Source of the DNA: Brevibacillus brevis NBRC 100599
Lineage (GTDB): Bacteria > Bacillota > Bacilli > Brevibacillales > Brevibacillaceae
Assembly: GCF_000010165.1 (NCBI RefSeq)
Contig: NC_012491.1
Span: forward strand, 2,177,501 to 2,241,500
Reading direction: 5' to 3'
DNA length: 64,000 nucleotides
Shown here in pieces: positions 26,180 to 35,055 of this stretch (its first letter is position 1; each line of letters starts with the position of its first letter). A model generated the notes under the pieces. That model was not told the origin of the DNA. It saw only the letters and a program-made list of their open reading frames with translations, and did not search any database. A program made the translations under genes and the position numbers.

Positions 26180-26233
26180 AAAAACTCACTCCCTCCAGTG
26201 CTGTTATCTATATCGTGCACATGAAGGGAGTGA
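26178..26233 (-). terminator. Terminator-like hairpin holding the subtilase ribosome site
   Basis: Read on the minus strand: TCACTCCCTTCA (26222-26233) pairs with TGGAGGGAGTGA (26186-26197), extended by GTGC/GCAC, and is followed by a seven-T run (26178-26184). It begins 31 bases after the HAD gene's stop codon. GGAGGGAG in the 3' arm is the subtilase ribosome site, and the TTG start uses the last Ts of the run. Confidence 0.7.
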
Positions 26234-26264
26234 TTATGAAGGAAATACCTTACAGTTAACGTGA

Positions 26265-27035
26265 CTAGATTAAACCAAGCTTTGCTAAACCATGTTGGAT
26301 GCCATTGTCGTTTACGTGGCGCGTAATCATATTGGCGAACGGCTTCAATTCTTCATGAGCATTCCCCATCGCTACTCCCATGCCAACATAGGAGAGCATC
26401 TCTTTATCATTCAATCCGTCTCCAAAGGCAACAGCATCCGCTGGAGTCAGTCCAAAATGTTTTAAGACAGCTTCAATTCCTTTTGCTTTGGAGCCGTTCG
26501 GGGGCAAAATATCCATGCAGTGTTCATGCCAACGAATATATGAGACGTCATGGAATTCACCCGTGTATCTCGATTCATCTGCGCCACAGTAGAGAAATGC
26601 TTGATAAATCGGTGTTTCCTCCCAGTAGCGATGGCGATACGCTGGGTATTCCAGTCCCAACCAATCAAAAGACTCGATGATATGTGGGTGGTCCATCGCA
26701 TTGGCATAGAAGTGATCTGCACTCAAAAATACCATCGGATGGGAATGACCCTCAGCCATTTGTTCGAGCTTTGCCAATGTATCTGTCGCAATTGGCTTGT
26801 GCTGGATGATCTTCCCTTCGCTCTGCACATACGACCCGTTAAAGCCCACGAATGTCTCAATGCCCAGTTGCTTAGCGATTGGCATCAAATGATAAGGAGC
26901 TCGGCCGGTTGCGATCGCGACATGGACACCGTTTTGTTTTAATGTTTGTACGGCGTCCACCGTTGTTTGTGGAATAATATGATCGGTGTTCAGTAAGGTT
27001 CCGTCAATGTCAAAAAAGACGATTTGATAAGCCAC
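26265..27035 (-). CDS. Cof-type HAD-IIB sugar/flavin phosphatase
   Basis: A 256-residue Cof/YidA-like haloacid dehalogenase phosphatase. Motif I is FFDIDGTLL (nucleophile Asp at about residue 9), motif II is AIATGRAPYH, and motifs III and IV are visible as KAKGIEAVLKHFGL and VAFGDGLNDKEML. It hydrolyses small phosphorylated metabolites such as sugar phosphates or flavin mononucleotide. The GTG at 27035 has GAGGAGCGG upstream. It precedes the subtilase on the same strand but is separated by the hairpin described above. Confidence 0.9.
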   Translation of the reverse strand: MAYQIVFFDIDGTLLNTDHIIPQTTVDAVQTLKQNGVHVAIATGRAPYHLMPIAKQLGIETFVGFNGSYVQSEGKIIQHKPIATDTLAKLEQMAEGHSHPMVFLSADHFYANAMDHPHIIESFDWLGLEYPAYRHRYWEETPIYQAFLYCGADESRYTGEFHDVSYIRWHEHCMDILPPNGSKAKGIEAVLKHFGLTPADAVAFGDGLNDKEMLSYVGMGVAMGNAHEELKPFANMITRHVNDNGIQHGLAKLGLI

Positions 27036-27096
27036 TTCTTATCCGCTCCTCTCCACGCTCTCTCTCGTTGTTCTCTCTCTATAAAAGGTCTTGCAC

Positions 27097-27140
27097 AAAA
27101 AAATAGGAAAAGGAATGCCGACTGGGACACTCCTTTTCAT
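27097..27140 (-). terminator. Terminator of the ABC ATPase gene
   Basis: AAAAGGAATG at 27108-27117 pairs with CACTCCTTTT at 27128-27137 (one mismatch). On the minus strand it is followed by CCTATTTTTTT. Confidence 0.75.
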
Positions 27141-27147
27141 TTCGCTA

Positions 27148-28263
27148 TTAGAATACTGCTACTTCTGTCTCGCTGTCAAATACATGACATTTGGCAAGAT
27201 CCATCGCTAATTTTACCTTCATCTTTGGTTTTAGCGCTTCACGAGAATCCACGCGCGCCACCATCTGGGTATTCCCGATATTGTGGAAATAGACGTACAA
27301 TTCGGAGCCCATGTTTTCTACGACTTCAACTTCTGCTTCCAGTGTGCTCTCAAATGGATTTGCTTCCATAAAAGAAGCGTCGCTGTAAATATCCTCCGGG
27401 CGAATTCCAAAAATAGCCTGCTTATTTACATAACCTTTTTCCCGTAAAGTCTTGGCTTTATCTTCTGGGAAGCGTACATGAATATTTTGGGCATCAAAAT
27501 AGAGTGCTCCGTCTTTCTCGGAGAGATTCCCTTTCACGAAGTTCATCGCAGGGGAGCCGATGAAGCTCGCGACAAACAGATTGACTGGATGATTGTAGAT
27601 TTCAGTCGGGGTTGCCACCTGTTGGATAAGACCGTCCTTCATGACGACGATTCGGTCTCCCATGGTCATGGCTTCCGTTTGATCGTGCGTCACATAAATG
27701 ATCGTGGTATTCAAGCGTTGATGCAGTTTCAAAATTTCCGTGCGCATTTGTACACGCAGCTTTGCATCGAGGTTGGACAACGGTTCATCCATCAAAAATA
27801 CTTGCGGCTCACGCACGATCGCACGACCTAGTGCGACACGCTGTCTTTGCCCCCCGGATAGCGCTTTTGGCTTCCGGTCTAGCAAATGCGAAATATCGAG
27901 GATTCGCGCTGCATCTTGAATGCGTTTATCAATATCGGATTTGGAGAATTTGCGCAATTTCAGGCCGAAAGCCATATTTTCGTATACATTCATATGCGGA
28001 TAGAGTGCATAGCTTTGAAACACCATGGCGATGTCGCGATCTTTGGGAGCTACATCGTTGACGCGGCGATCGCCTATGTATAAATCACCTTCCGAAATCT
28101 CTTCCAGACCTGCAATCATGCGCAGCGTGGTAGATTTTCCACAACCAGATGGTCCGACGAGAACGAGGAATTCGCGATCTTGAATTTCCAAGTGAAAATC
28201 GTCAACTGCCGTAACGTTGTTTCCATATCGTTTATAAATGTGGGAAAGACTTACCTTTGCCAT
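27148..28263 (-). CDS. msmX: MsmX/UgpC-type carbohydrate ABC transporter ATPase
   Basis: A 371-residue nucleotide-binding subunit. Walker A is [10 protein letters not shown] (about residues 36-45), the Q-loop is [11 protein letters not shown], the signature is [14 protein letters not shown], Walker B is [14 protein letters not shown] and the switch His is [12 protein letters not shown]-terminal MalK-type regulatory/TOBE domain ([12 protein letters not shown]) follows. In Bacillus, MsmX is a shared ATPase serving several sugar importers, which agrees with its standing alone without permease or binding protein. The ribosome site GAGGAGG lies before ATG 28263. Confidence 0.9.
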   Translation of the reverse strand: MAKVSLSHIYKRYGNNVTAVDDFHLEIQDREFLVLVGPSGCGKSTTLRMIAGLEEISEGDLYIGDRRVNDVAPKDRDIAMVFQSYALYPHMNVYENMAFGLKLRKFSKSDIDKRIQDAARILDISHLLDRKPKALSGGQRQRVALGRAIVREPQVFLMDEPLSNLDAKLRVQMRTEILKLHQRLNTTIIYVTHDQTEAMTMGDRIVVMKDGLIQQVATPTEIYNHPVNLFVASFIGSPAMNFVKGNLSEKDGALYFDAQNIHVRFPEDKAKTLREKGYVNKQAIFGIRPEDIYSDASFMEANPFESTLEAEVEVVENMGSELYVYFHNIGNTQMVARVDSREALKPKMKVKLAMDLAKCHVFDSETEVAVF

Positions 28264-28375
28264 GAAAAAGGCACCTCCTCGGGATTGTGAAGAGAGAAAA
28301 TTCTTGGATGACTATAAGGGTAGGGTACCAATTCACTTGCAGGTTGGATATGGACAGTATATACAAAATGTTTTG

Positions 28376-29383
28376 TTAATTTTGACGAAAGAGAAGGTAG
28401 AGCTGTAGCAAGACGGCATCAGGAAACAATCGCGGGTCTAATCCGGTTTGTTCCGTCAGCTTGTCCAATCGATACAACAGTGTATTCCGGTGAAGGAAAA
28501 GCTGTCGTGCGGTATCGCTTACATTCAATTGTCTGGCGAACAACGTATCTAATGTTTCCAGTTGTTCATCTGTCATGTGCGGAACAGTTATGACAGCGGA
28601 CAGCTCGTTTGCGAGAGCGGCTGCTATTTCTTTGGGGAGAGAAGCTGCCCATCGTTCTAGCGGATAAGACCAATCTCCAGCGACCATCATTTGTGGCCGA
28701 TAGGCTTGAAGGGCACGAGCTAGTGATAATTGCCGTAAAAGAGTGTCGCCCAATGCAAGTGGACTCGTGATTGGCGATCCGACAACAAGGCGAACAGGTT
28801 CCATCCATTCCATCGAAATCAGATCATGTAGGCCAGATGCCCACTCCAAAAGCTCTGAGGCCGTTTTTTGATGATCGAGCATGGAGACAGGGACGATGAG
28901 AAGCGCATATGTTTGTGTTAACGGAATGAAATCGGGTACGCCTTCAAAAAAATCATGCAGCAAGGGCTGCAAAAAATCCCATTCTCCCTTTCGATCCGGT
29001 CTGCATCGCTCTAATAAAAAAGAGACGCGCGCTTCTTTCCACGGCCATTTTGCTTCCAGCTGAGCAGGGATGGCAACAGGGGAGCCGGAGACCATGCTTG
29101 AAAGCCAACTGGCTATCTGTTTTGGGAGGGGAAGCGTTGCTGGATCATCCAGATGAGAAAAAATCAGATCCAACAACGCTCGGGCTGAAGTATGCCAGGA
29201 TGCCGTTTCGATAAGGATCACTGTCATCACATCGTTGCTCGAATGGAAGGCAACTTGCTCCCAGCCTTTTTGTACCCAATCCTGCTGGGCCTGCGCTGCT
29301 TCTGTTTGTGAGACTTGTACATATTCAATAGGTAAATTCGTCGCTTGTCGGATGTGCTCGACATCTCTCTTCCAATTTTCCAC
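28376..29383 (-). CDS. PucR-type HTH regulator (CdaR-like)
   Basis: A 335-residue regulator ending in the PucR/CdaR DNA-binding module (LFARQLNVSDTARQLFLHRNTLLYRLDKLTEQTG). The remainder shows no strong ligand-domain motifs; it resembles the middle region of CdaR-like sugar-acid regulators. The GTG start at 29383 is preceded by GGGGG. It lies upstream of msmX on the same strand, 112 bp apart. It might control msmX, but no operator can be pointed to. Confidence 0.75.
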   Translation of the reverse strand: MENWKRDVEHIRQATNLPIEYVQVSQTEAAQAQQDWVQKGWEQVAFHSSNDVMTVILIETASWHTSARALLDLIFSHLDDPATLPLPKQIASWLSSMVSGSPVAIPAQLEAKWPWKEARVSFLLERCRPDRKGEWDFLQPLLHDFFEGVPDFIPLTQTYALLIVPVSMLDHQKTASELLEWASGLHDLISMEWMEPVRLVVGSPITSPLALGDTLLRQLSLARALQAYRPQMMVAGDWSYPLERWAASLPKEIAAALANELSAVITVPHMTDEQLETLDTLFARQLNVSDTARQLFLHRNTLLYRLDKLTEQTGLDPRLFPDAVLLQLYLLFRQN

Positions 29384-29425
29384 AAGGTGACCCCCATCTC
29401 GACACGAAAGTAAGGCTATTATACC

Positions 29426-30328
29426 TTAGTCGAGGGCGAGCACGGCAGCGGTTTCTTGAAGAGCCGGAGCTGGAGTGGCTATCTCATGAAGTGGAGTATC
29501 ACTGCCCAGTACATGCAAGGTGATCTCGGGGCGGGAACGCAGACGGATGTTTACCCCTGTTTGCCCCAGGCCCTCGCTGATGTAAAAGGGTCGACCATCC
29601 ATCTCGTGAAGACCTTTCACGATATTTTGCTTCGGAAGTTTCCCCATCTTTACGAGATGAAAGGGGCGAGGCCAATGGATCTGTCCTCCGTGAAAATGCC
29701 CTGACAACAAATAATCGTAAGCATACTCCTTCATGTGCAAAACTATATTAGGATCATGAGTCAAGACGAGCCTTGCTCCTGTCTCGGGAACTCCGAAGAA
29801 AGACTTGGCCAGGTTGCTATGGCGCGTGCTAAAATCATCCACACCGATAAGGTGCAGGGGCTGCCCCTTGTGATAGATCGTTTCATTTTCGTTGACAAGA
29901 ACACGACAGCCAATTCGTTCCAACTCTGATTTTAACTGTGCAAGCTTGAAAGGGGTAAGCACGTAATCGTGATTGCCAAAAACTACATAAGTTCCGAGTG
30001 TCGGCTGTAATTGCTGAAGACATTGCACAAAAGCAACTGCCTTCGGAATGTTTTTGTCGCGGTCGAGCAAGTCTCCGGTAATCACAATCAGGTCTACCTG
30101 ACGCTGCGAAAAGTCAGCGACAATGCGCTGGGGCAATACAGATAAGTTTTCCATGTGCAAATCAGACAAATGCAAGATCGAAATCGGCTCAAAATCATGC
30201 GGTTGTTGAAGGTGCCGGGATTTTTGCAAGGGTATTGCTACTTCCTTTATTTGAACATCGAATGTATTGCGATAGGCCCGAAAAAGCAACAAAGCGATAG
30301 CGCCAAGTAAAAGAAACCAGATCATCAA
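29426..30328 (-). CDS. Membrane-anchored metallophosphoesterase
   Basis: A 300-residue calcineurin-like phosphoesterase of the YkuE/YkoQ type. An N-terminal helix (WFLLLGAIALLLF) anchors it. Metal-binding motifs are LHLSDLHMENL, VITGDLLD, VFGNHDYVLTP, and in the C-terminal half LTHDPNI and LLSGHFHGGQIHWP. Related YkuE is a secreted Tat substrate and YkoQ a lipoprotein-like enzyme; substrates are poorly known. The start is either TTG 30328 or ATG 30325 behind AAAGGAGATGG. Confidence 0.87.
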   Translation of the reverse strand: MMIWFLLLGAIALLLFRAYRNTFDVQIKEVAIPLQKSRHLQQPHDFEPISILHLSDLHMENLSVLPQRIVADFSQRQVDLIVITGDLLDRDKNIPKAVAFVQCLQQLQPTLGTYVVFGNHDYVLTPFKLAQLKSELERIGCRVLVNENETIYHKGQPLHLIGVDDFSTRHSNLAKSFFGVPETGARLVLTHDPNIVLHMKEYAYDYLLSGHFHGGQIHWPRPFHLVKMGKLPKQNIVKGLHEMDGRPFYISEGLGQTGVNIRLRSRPEITLHVLGSDTPLHEIATPAPALQETAAVLALD

Positions 30329-30487
30329 GGTCAGCCATCTCCTTTGTGGTAAGAATACTGTCCATTATACAAGAAAAAGTTCGCAATCGAATAAGTAGGT
30401 TCTGGCAGGAGGAATTACGCAAAAAATGTAGAAATATTATGAATGTTACGTAGTGAGAAAAACGATGTAGAGTGGGAGAGTGAAGAC

Positions 30488-32203
30488 ATGAACGTTGAGA
30501 AAATTCCAGCAACGGAAGGCCCTTATAATCTGAAAAATTATGACGAAACATATGCGAATTTTGATTGGGCAGATGTGGAGAAGCAATTCTCTTGGTATGA
30601 AACCGGGAAAGTGAACATGGTGTATGAAGCCATTGATCGACATCTCGCTACTGATCGGAAAGACAAAATTGCTTTGATGTACAGCAATGCCACGAGAGAC
30701 GAGACCTATACTTTCGCGCAATTAAGCGAATTATCCAATAAATTCGGGAATGTTTTGCGGAATTTGGGCATTGTAAAAGGAGACCGCGTTTTCGTCTTTA
30801 TGCCGCGTTCGCCGGAGCTTTATGTAAGCGTTTTAGGCACAATCAAGGTTGGCGCAATTGTAGGACCGCTGTTCGAAGCGTTCATGGAAGCAGCTGTGCG
30901 TGATCGCTTGGAAAATAGCGAAGCCGTTGCGATCGTTACGACACCTGCACTATTGCCACGCATACCTGTTAACGACCTGCCTGCCTTAAAACACGTGATT
31001 GTTGTAGGTGCAGAAGAGGAGCTAAAAGAAGGTCACATCCGCTTTGAAAAAGCGATGGAAGAAGCCTCCACCGAGCTGGAAATCGAATGGGTTGATCGTG
31101 AGGATGGAATGATCCTTCATTACACCTCAGGCTCAACGGGCAAGCCAAAGGGTGTTCTGCATGTTCACAATGCCATGATCCAGCACTACCAAACTGGGAA
31201 ATGGATTCTCGACTTGCAAGAGGATGATATTTATTGGTGCACAGCCGATCCTGGCTGGGTAACGGGTACTTCTTATGGCATTTTTTCACCTTGGTTGAAT
31301 GGAGCAACGATTGTCGTACGTGGCGGACGTTTCACTCCGGAAGACTGGTATAAAGTCATTGAGAAGAACAAAGTATCGATCTGGTTCAGTGCTCCGACTA
31401 CGTTCCGTATGTTCATGGGGGCAGGGGATGAACTCGTCAAGCAATTTGACTTATCCAGTCTGCGTCACGTCCTGAGCGTTGGAGAACCGCTCAATCCGGA
31501 AGTTGTTCACTGGGGCATGCGGGTGTTTAATCAACGCATTCATGACAACTGGTGGATGACGGAAACAGGTGCTCAGTTGATTTCTAACTATCGCTGTATG
31601 GCGATCAAGCCTGGATCGATGGGTAAACCGTTCCCAGGTATATACGCAGCGATTATTGACGACCGTGGAAATGAGCTGCCACCGAATCGAATGGGGAATC
31701 TGGCAATCCGTACAGGGTGGCCAGCTATGATGAGACAAATCTGGAACAACCCAGCGAAGTACGAAGAATACTTCAGCATCCCAGGCTGGTATGTATCCGG
31801 GGATTCTGCATACAAGGATGAAGAAGGCTACTTCTGGTTCCAAGGCCGTATTGATGACGTGATCAATACTTCCGGTGAGCGAGTCGGTCCGTTTGAAGTA
31901 GAGAGCAAGCTCGTGGAGCATCCAGCAGTAGCCGAAGCGGGCGTCATTGGTAAACCAGATCCGGTTCGTGGTGAAATTATCAAAGCATTCATCGCGCTGC
32001 GGGCTGGGTATGAGCCAAGTGAAGCGTTGATGGAAGAAATTCGCAAGTTTGTGAAAGAAGGACTGGCTGCACATGCTGCTCCTCGAGAAATCGAATTCCG
32101 CGACAAGTTGCCAAAAACGCGTTCCGGAAAGATCATGCGCCGCGTCTTGAAAGCGTGGGAATTAGGTCTACCAACTGGTGACCTGTCTACGATGGAAGAT
32201 TAA
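30488..32203 (+). CDS. acsA: Acetyl-coenzyme A synthetase
   Basis: A 571-residue AMP-forming acetate-CoA ligase, nearly the length of B. subtilis AcsA. Seen: ILHYTSGSTGKPKGVLHVHN (P-loop), TADPGWVTGTSYGIFSPW (acetate pocket Trp), NWWMTETGAQLI, YVSGDSAYKDEEGYFWFQGRIDD and the acetylatable PKTRSGKIMRR lysine near the C-terminus. It activates acetate to acetyl-CoA. ATG 30488 has GGGAGAG upstream and makes the protein begin where AcsA normally begins; ATG 30443 is upstream of that. The acuABC deacetylase genes that usually sit nearby are not present in this window. Confidence 0.93.
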   Translation: MNVEKIPATEGPYNLKNYDETYANFDWADVEKQFSWYETGKVNMVYEAIDRHLATDRKDKIALMYSNATRDETYTFAQLSELSNKFGNVLRNLGIVKGDRVFVFMPRSPELYVSVLGTIKVGAIVGPLFEAFMEAAVRDRLENSEAVAIVTTPALLPRIPVNDLPALKHVIVVGAEEELKEGHIRFEKAMEEASTELEIEWVDREDGMILHYTSGSTGKPKGVLHVHNAMIQHYQTGKWILDLQEDDIYWCTADPGWVTGTSYGIFSPWLNGATIVVRGGRFTPEDWYKVIEKNKVSIWFSAPTTFRMFMGAGDELVKQFDLSSLRHVLSVGEPLNPEVVHWGMRVFNQRIHDNWWMTETGAQLISNYRCMAIKPGSMGKPFPGIYAAIIDDRGNELPPNRMGNLAIRTGWPAMMRQIWNNPAKYEEYFSIPGWYVSGDSAYKDEEGYFWFQGRIDDVINTSGERVGPFEVESKLVEHPAVAEAGVIGKPDPVRGEIIKAFIALRAGYEPSEALMEEIRKFVKEGLAAHAAPREIEFRDKLPKTRSGKIMRRVLKAWELGLPTGDLSTMED

Positions 32204-32211
32204 TCACAAGT

Positions 32212-32250
32212 AAAACCATCTCTCGGAAATGCCGGGAGATGGTTTTCTTT
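32212..32250. terminator. Bidirectional terminator between acsA and czcD
   Basis: AAAACCATCTCTCGG (32212-32226) pairs with CCGGGAGATGGTTTT (32232-32246) and is followed by CTTTTTTT on the plus strand and by T-rich sequence on the minus strand. Confidence 0.9.
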
Positions 32251-32252
32251 TT

Positions 32253-33278
32253 TTAGGAATGGCTATGTTGTTTATGATCATGCGGATGGTCATGGTCATG
32301 GTCGTGATTGTGCTCATGGTTATGATCGTGATCGTGATCGTGCGAATCGGATGTTGCCTGGCAATGTAAGTCACCATGTCGAGTAGAGGAGTTCTCAATC
32401 TGGATGGTAGCGTGTGTAATGCCGAAATCTTTTTCCAAAAGGACCAGTGCGTCATTTAACACAGGGTAGCTGGGCAAATCGTCCTCGACAACCAGATGGC
32501 ATGTCAGGGAATCAAATCCGGAAGTAACCGTCCAAATGTGCAGGTCATGCACTTTGATAACTCCAGGCAGCTGACTGAGTGACTCTTCCACTTTTGTTGT
32601 ATCCAGGCGTGAAGGGGCGCCTTCCAGCAAAATATTGACGGATTCTTTCGTTACACGCCATGCGCTCAGCATGATCAGGACTGCCACGACGATACTGATG
32701 ATCGGGTCGGCAATGTACCAGCCAAAAGCCCACATCAGGATACCACCAACGATTGCCCCAACAGAACCGAGAAGATCGCCGAGAACGTGGAGATAGGCAC
32801 TGCGTACATTGACGTTGTTTTTGGTATCGCCACGCATGAGTACCATGGCTGCAGCAATATTCGCCAAGAGTCCGACTGTGGCGATGATGATCATGGAGCC
32901 ACTGGCAACCTCAGGCGGATTCCACATGCGTTGGAACCCTTCCCAGAAAATGAACAAGGAAATCAGTACAAGTGTCACGCCATTGGTCAGTGCAGCCAAG
33001 ATTTCAAAACGTTTCAACCCGAATGTCCTCTTTGCAGAAGGTGGTCGTGCAGCGAAATGAACAGCGATCAAGCTCAATAGAAGTGCTAATGCATCGCTCA
33101 ACATATGCCCAGCATCAGAGAGCAGCGCCAAACTATTGGTGAGGAAGCCCCCGATGGTTTCTACAACCAGAAATACAGCAATGATGAGGAAAGAAATGAG
33201 AAGAGCTCGTTTACTGGCTCCTTTTCCATGATGATGGTGATCGTGTCCATCTCCGTGATCGTGATGGTGAAAGCCCAT
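32253..33278 (-). CDS. czcD: CDF family zinc/cadmium/cobalt efflux pump
   Basis: A 341-residue cation diffusion facilitator. Both ends are His-rich: an N-terminal HHHDHGDGHDHHHH stretch and a C-terminal run of alternating His and Asp. Six membrane helices contain the metal sites LLSDAGHMLSDALALLL (helix 2) and HVLGDLLGSVGAIVGG (helix 5). The cytoplasmic C-terminal domain (HDLHIWTVTSGFDSLTCHLV) is the usual dimerising domain. It exports Zn2+/Cd2+/Co2+ in exchange for protons. It follows czcO by 27 bp on the same strand and is likely controlled by the ArsR/CadC-type repressor upstream. Confidence 0.93.
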   Translation of the reverse strand: MGFHHHDHGDGHDHHHHGKGASKRALLISFLIIAVFLVVETIGGFLTNSLALLSDAGHMLSDALALLLSLIAVHFAARPPSAKRTFGLKRFEILAALTNGVTLVLISLFIFWEGFQRMWNPPEVASGSMIIIATVGLLANIAAAMVLMRGDTKNNVNVRSAYLHVLGDLLGSVGAIVGGILMWAFGWYIADPIISIVVAVLIMLSAWRVTKESVNILLEGAPSRLDTTKVEESLSQLPGVIKVHDLHIWTVTSGFDSLTCHLVVEDDLPSYPVLNDALVLLEKDFGITHATIQIENSSTRHGDLHCQATSDSHDHDHDHNHEHNHDHDHDHPHDHKQHSHS

Positions 33279-33305
33279 GATAGAATCCTCCTTATAGAAA
33301 ATAAC

Positions 33306-34346
33306 TTATAAATGTTCCACTAGATAAAGGGCGTCTTTTCCTACACCGCCCATAAGCGCTGACGCCCTCGTATGCTGCCATGGAAGTCCGAGAAAGGATA
33401 GGCCAGGCACTTTTGTGATACCCCGAAGATGAATGGGTCTGCCTTTCGAATCAAGCACATCTGGAATACTCAGCCAATCGTAGTTTGGTCGAAAGCCAGT
33501 GGCCCACAATACGTTATTGACTGTTGCCTCTGTTCCATCTGCAAAATAAACGGTACGCCCATTAACCTGTACGGTTCGAGAAACCAACCGCAATGCTCCT
33601 GAGCGAGAGAGCTCGCGCACCTGGTTTTTGTAGCCGAATATCGGATCGGGTGAACTGCGCATTTTCTTGCCGATCCAAGTGGAGTGGGGAGCATCGAGTA
33701 ATCCAAATGTCTTCATGTAATCAAATATAGGTTTTCCAAATATGAAGTTTGGCAAATAAGAGCGTGATTCTCCCTGTGAAAAAATAACGGGTCGATGAGC
33801 GGCGAGCTCTACCGCAATCTGTGCCCCAGAGTTGCCGCTGCCAACGACAAGGACCGGGCCGTCGATAAGCTGGCTCTCATTCTTGTACTGCGAAGTGTGC
33901 AGTTGATGAACGGTGTGGTCCAATCTGTTCGCAATATCTGGGATAAACGGCGTATGAAATGGCCCTGTTGCAATGACGACTTGCTTCGCGTGGAGCAGAC
34001 GGTCTTGTGTCCGTACTTGGAAGCGGGAACCAATTTTGCTAAGCTCCATAACAGTCATACCAAGCATGACAGGCAATTCGAAATGTTTGGCGTACAATTC
34101 TAGGTAGTCTGCCGCTTCATCCTTGTTTGGGAGCGTATTCTGCTCTCCGGGAAACGTAAGACCAGGTAGTTGATTATGTTTACGTGGTGTAAAAAGCACC
34201 AGCGAATCGTAGCGTTGCCGCCAACTGTCCCCGATCCGTTGGTTTTGCTCCACGATGACAAAACGGCGATTTTTACGCTTGAGTGCATATCCGAGAGCAA
34301 GTCCTGCCTGCCCTCCGCCAATTACGATGACGTCATAGTCGTTCAT
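33306..34346 (-). CDS. FAD-dependent oxidoreductase (CzcO-like)
   Basis: A 346-residue flavin-dependent monooxygenase-like protein of the CzcO/YwnB group. FAD-binding Rossmann motif IVIGGGQAGLALG at the N-terminus; NADPH motif VVGSGNSGAQIA at about residue 170; VLWATGFRPNYDWL near the C-terminus. CzcO proteins are frequently found with czcD in Firmicutes, but what they oxidise is not known. The gene leads the czcO-czcD transcription unit from the promoter at 34382-34423, whose operator matches CadC/CzrA-type sites. Confidence 0.85.
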   Translation of the reverse strand: MNDYDVIVIGGGQAGLALGYALKRKNRRFVIVEQNQRIGDSWRQRYDSLVLFTPRKHNQLPGLTFPGEQNTLPNKDEAADYLELYAKHFELPVMLGMTVMELSKIGSRFQVRTQDRLLHAKQVVIATGPFHTPFIPDIANRLDHTVHQLHTSQYKNESQLIDGPVLVVGSGNSGAQIAVELAAHRPVIFSQGESRSYLPNFIFGKPIFDYMKTFGLLDAPHSTWIGKKMRSSPDPIFGYKNQVRELSRSGALRLVSRTVQVNGRTVYFADGTEATVNNVLWATGFRPNYDWLSIPDVLDSKGRPIHLRGITKVPGLSFLGLPWQHTRASALMGGVGKDALYLVEHL

Positions 34347-34381
34347 GATTTGGGCCTTCTTTCTGGTAATTGATTACCTAA

Positions 34382-34423
34382 ATCATACCATACTCATTAT
34401 TATATTCAATTAATTGTTTGAAT
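34382..34423 (-). promoter_or_regulatory. czcO-czcD promoter with CadC/CzrA-like operator
   Basis: On the minus strand TTGAAT (34404-34409) and TATGAT (34382-34387) are 16 bases apart. The -35 lies in an inverted repeat, ATTCAA-N8-TTGAAT at 34404-34423, with further AT-rich symmetry (TATATTCAATTAATTGTTTG). This resembles the TATATTCAA...TTTGAATG operators of staphylococcal CadC/CzrA as I recall them. The ArsR-type gene next door is the natural regulator. Confidence 0.65.
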
Positions 34424-34441
34424 GTTTTTTTGAAAATCAGC

Positions 34442-34471
34442 AAAAAAGGCCGCCACTATTAGTGACGGACC
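34442..34471 (-). terminator. Terminator of the ArsR-type repressor gene
   Basis: AGTGACGGACC (34461-34471) pairs with GGCCGCCACT (34448-34457) apart from a bulge and a G-U; on the minus strand it is followed by TTTTTT (34442-34447). It separates arsR from the czcO promoter. Confidence 0.8.
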
Positions 34472-34490
34472 TGTTTAAAAGCCAGTGGAT

Positions 34491-34889
34491 TTACGGTTTT
34501 GATTGCCTCAATTCGGCAGCATGCTCAATACCACACATGATTAAATGGCGGACATGATCGTCATCGAGTGAGTAATAGACGAGCTTGCCACTTTTGCGGT
34601 ATCGGGCGAGACCCATGTTTTTTAACAAGCGCAGATGGTGAGAGGTATTGGGGATCGAACTATTGATGGTTGCTGCGACATCACAAACGCATAGTTCTCC
34701 TTCAAGTGCCAGCGCGTAAATAATTTTTGCTCGCGTATCGTCTGCGAGAGCCTTGAAGAGAGGGGCGACACCATCCGTTTCCGTCATTCTAGGCCGAAGC
34801 CTGTTTACTTTTTCTTCATCGATCGTCTGGACTTCACAAACCTCTAGATCAGTGGGAATGCGCTGAATGTCTTCGCTCACTTCATTCAC
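34491..34889 (-). CDS. ArsR/SmtB-family metal-sensing repressor (CadC/CzrA type)
   Basis: A 132-residue winged-helix repressor. The helix-turn-helix is IINSSIPNTSHHLRLLKNMGL-like (AATINSSIPNTSHHLRLL). Two possible metal sites are visible: an alpha3N site with ELCVCDVA plus a Cys at about residue 18 (as in CadC), and an alpha5 site with DDDHVRHLIMCGIEHAAE, i.e. DxH-x10-HxxE, the CzrA zinc motif. It should leave DNA when Zn, Cd or Pb binds. It lies 145 bp upstream of czcO on the same strand with its own terminator, and is divergent from ycgR. Confidence 0.9.
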   Translation of the reverse strand: MNEVSEDIQRIPTDLEVCEVQTIDEEKVNRLRPRMTETDGVAPLFKALADDTRAKIIYALALEGELCVCDVAATINSSIPNTSHHLRLLKNMGLARYRKSGKLVYYSLDDDHVRHLIMCGIEHAAELRQSKP

Positions 34890-35007
34890 CCCGAACCGTA
34901 CGATTTTTCACCATTATAAGACGGATACAGGGGGAAGGGAAGGCTGGACAACCTGTTGATTTTGTAAAAAAAATAAAGGACAAGAAGGAAAAATAGGTGT
35001 CTGCATA

Positions 35008-35030
35008 TAAATAGGAATGATACCTATTTA
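35008..35030 (+). promoter_or_regulatory. Fur/Zur-type operator before ycgR-ycgQ
   Basis: A 23-bp palindrome, TAAATAGGAAT-G-ATACCTATTTA, has one mismatch in eleven pairs around a central base. That size and AAAT..ATTT edges are as in Fur-family (Fur/Zur/PerR) boxes. A -10-like TATAAA (35006-35011) overlaps it, so bound repressor would block transcription of the downstream pair. Confidence 0.6.
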
Positions 35031-35055
35031 CAAAATGAGAGGAGAGAACTCCCGC

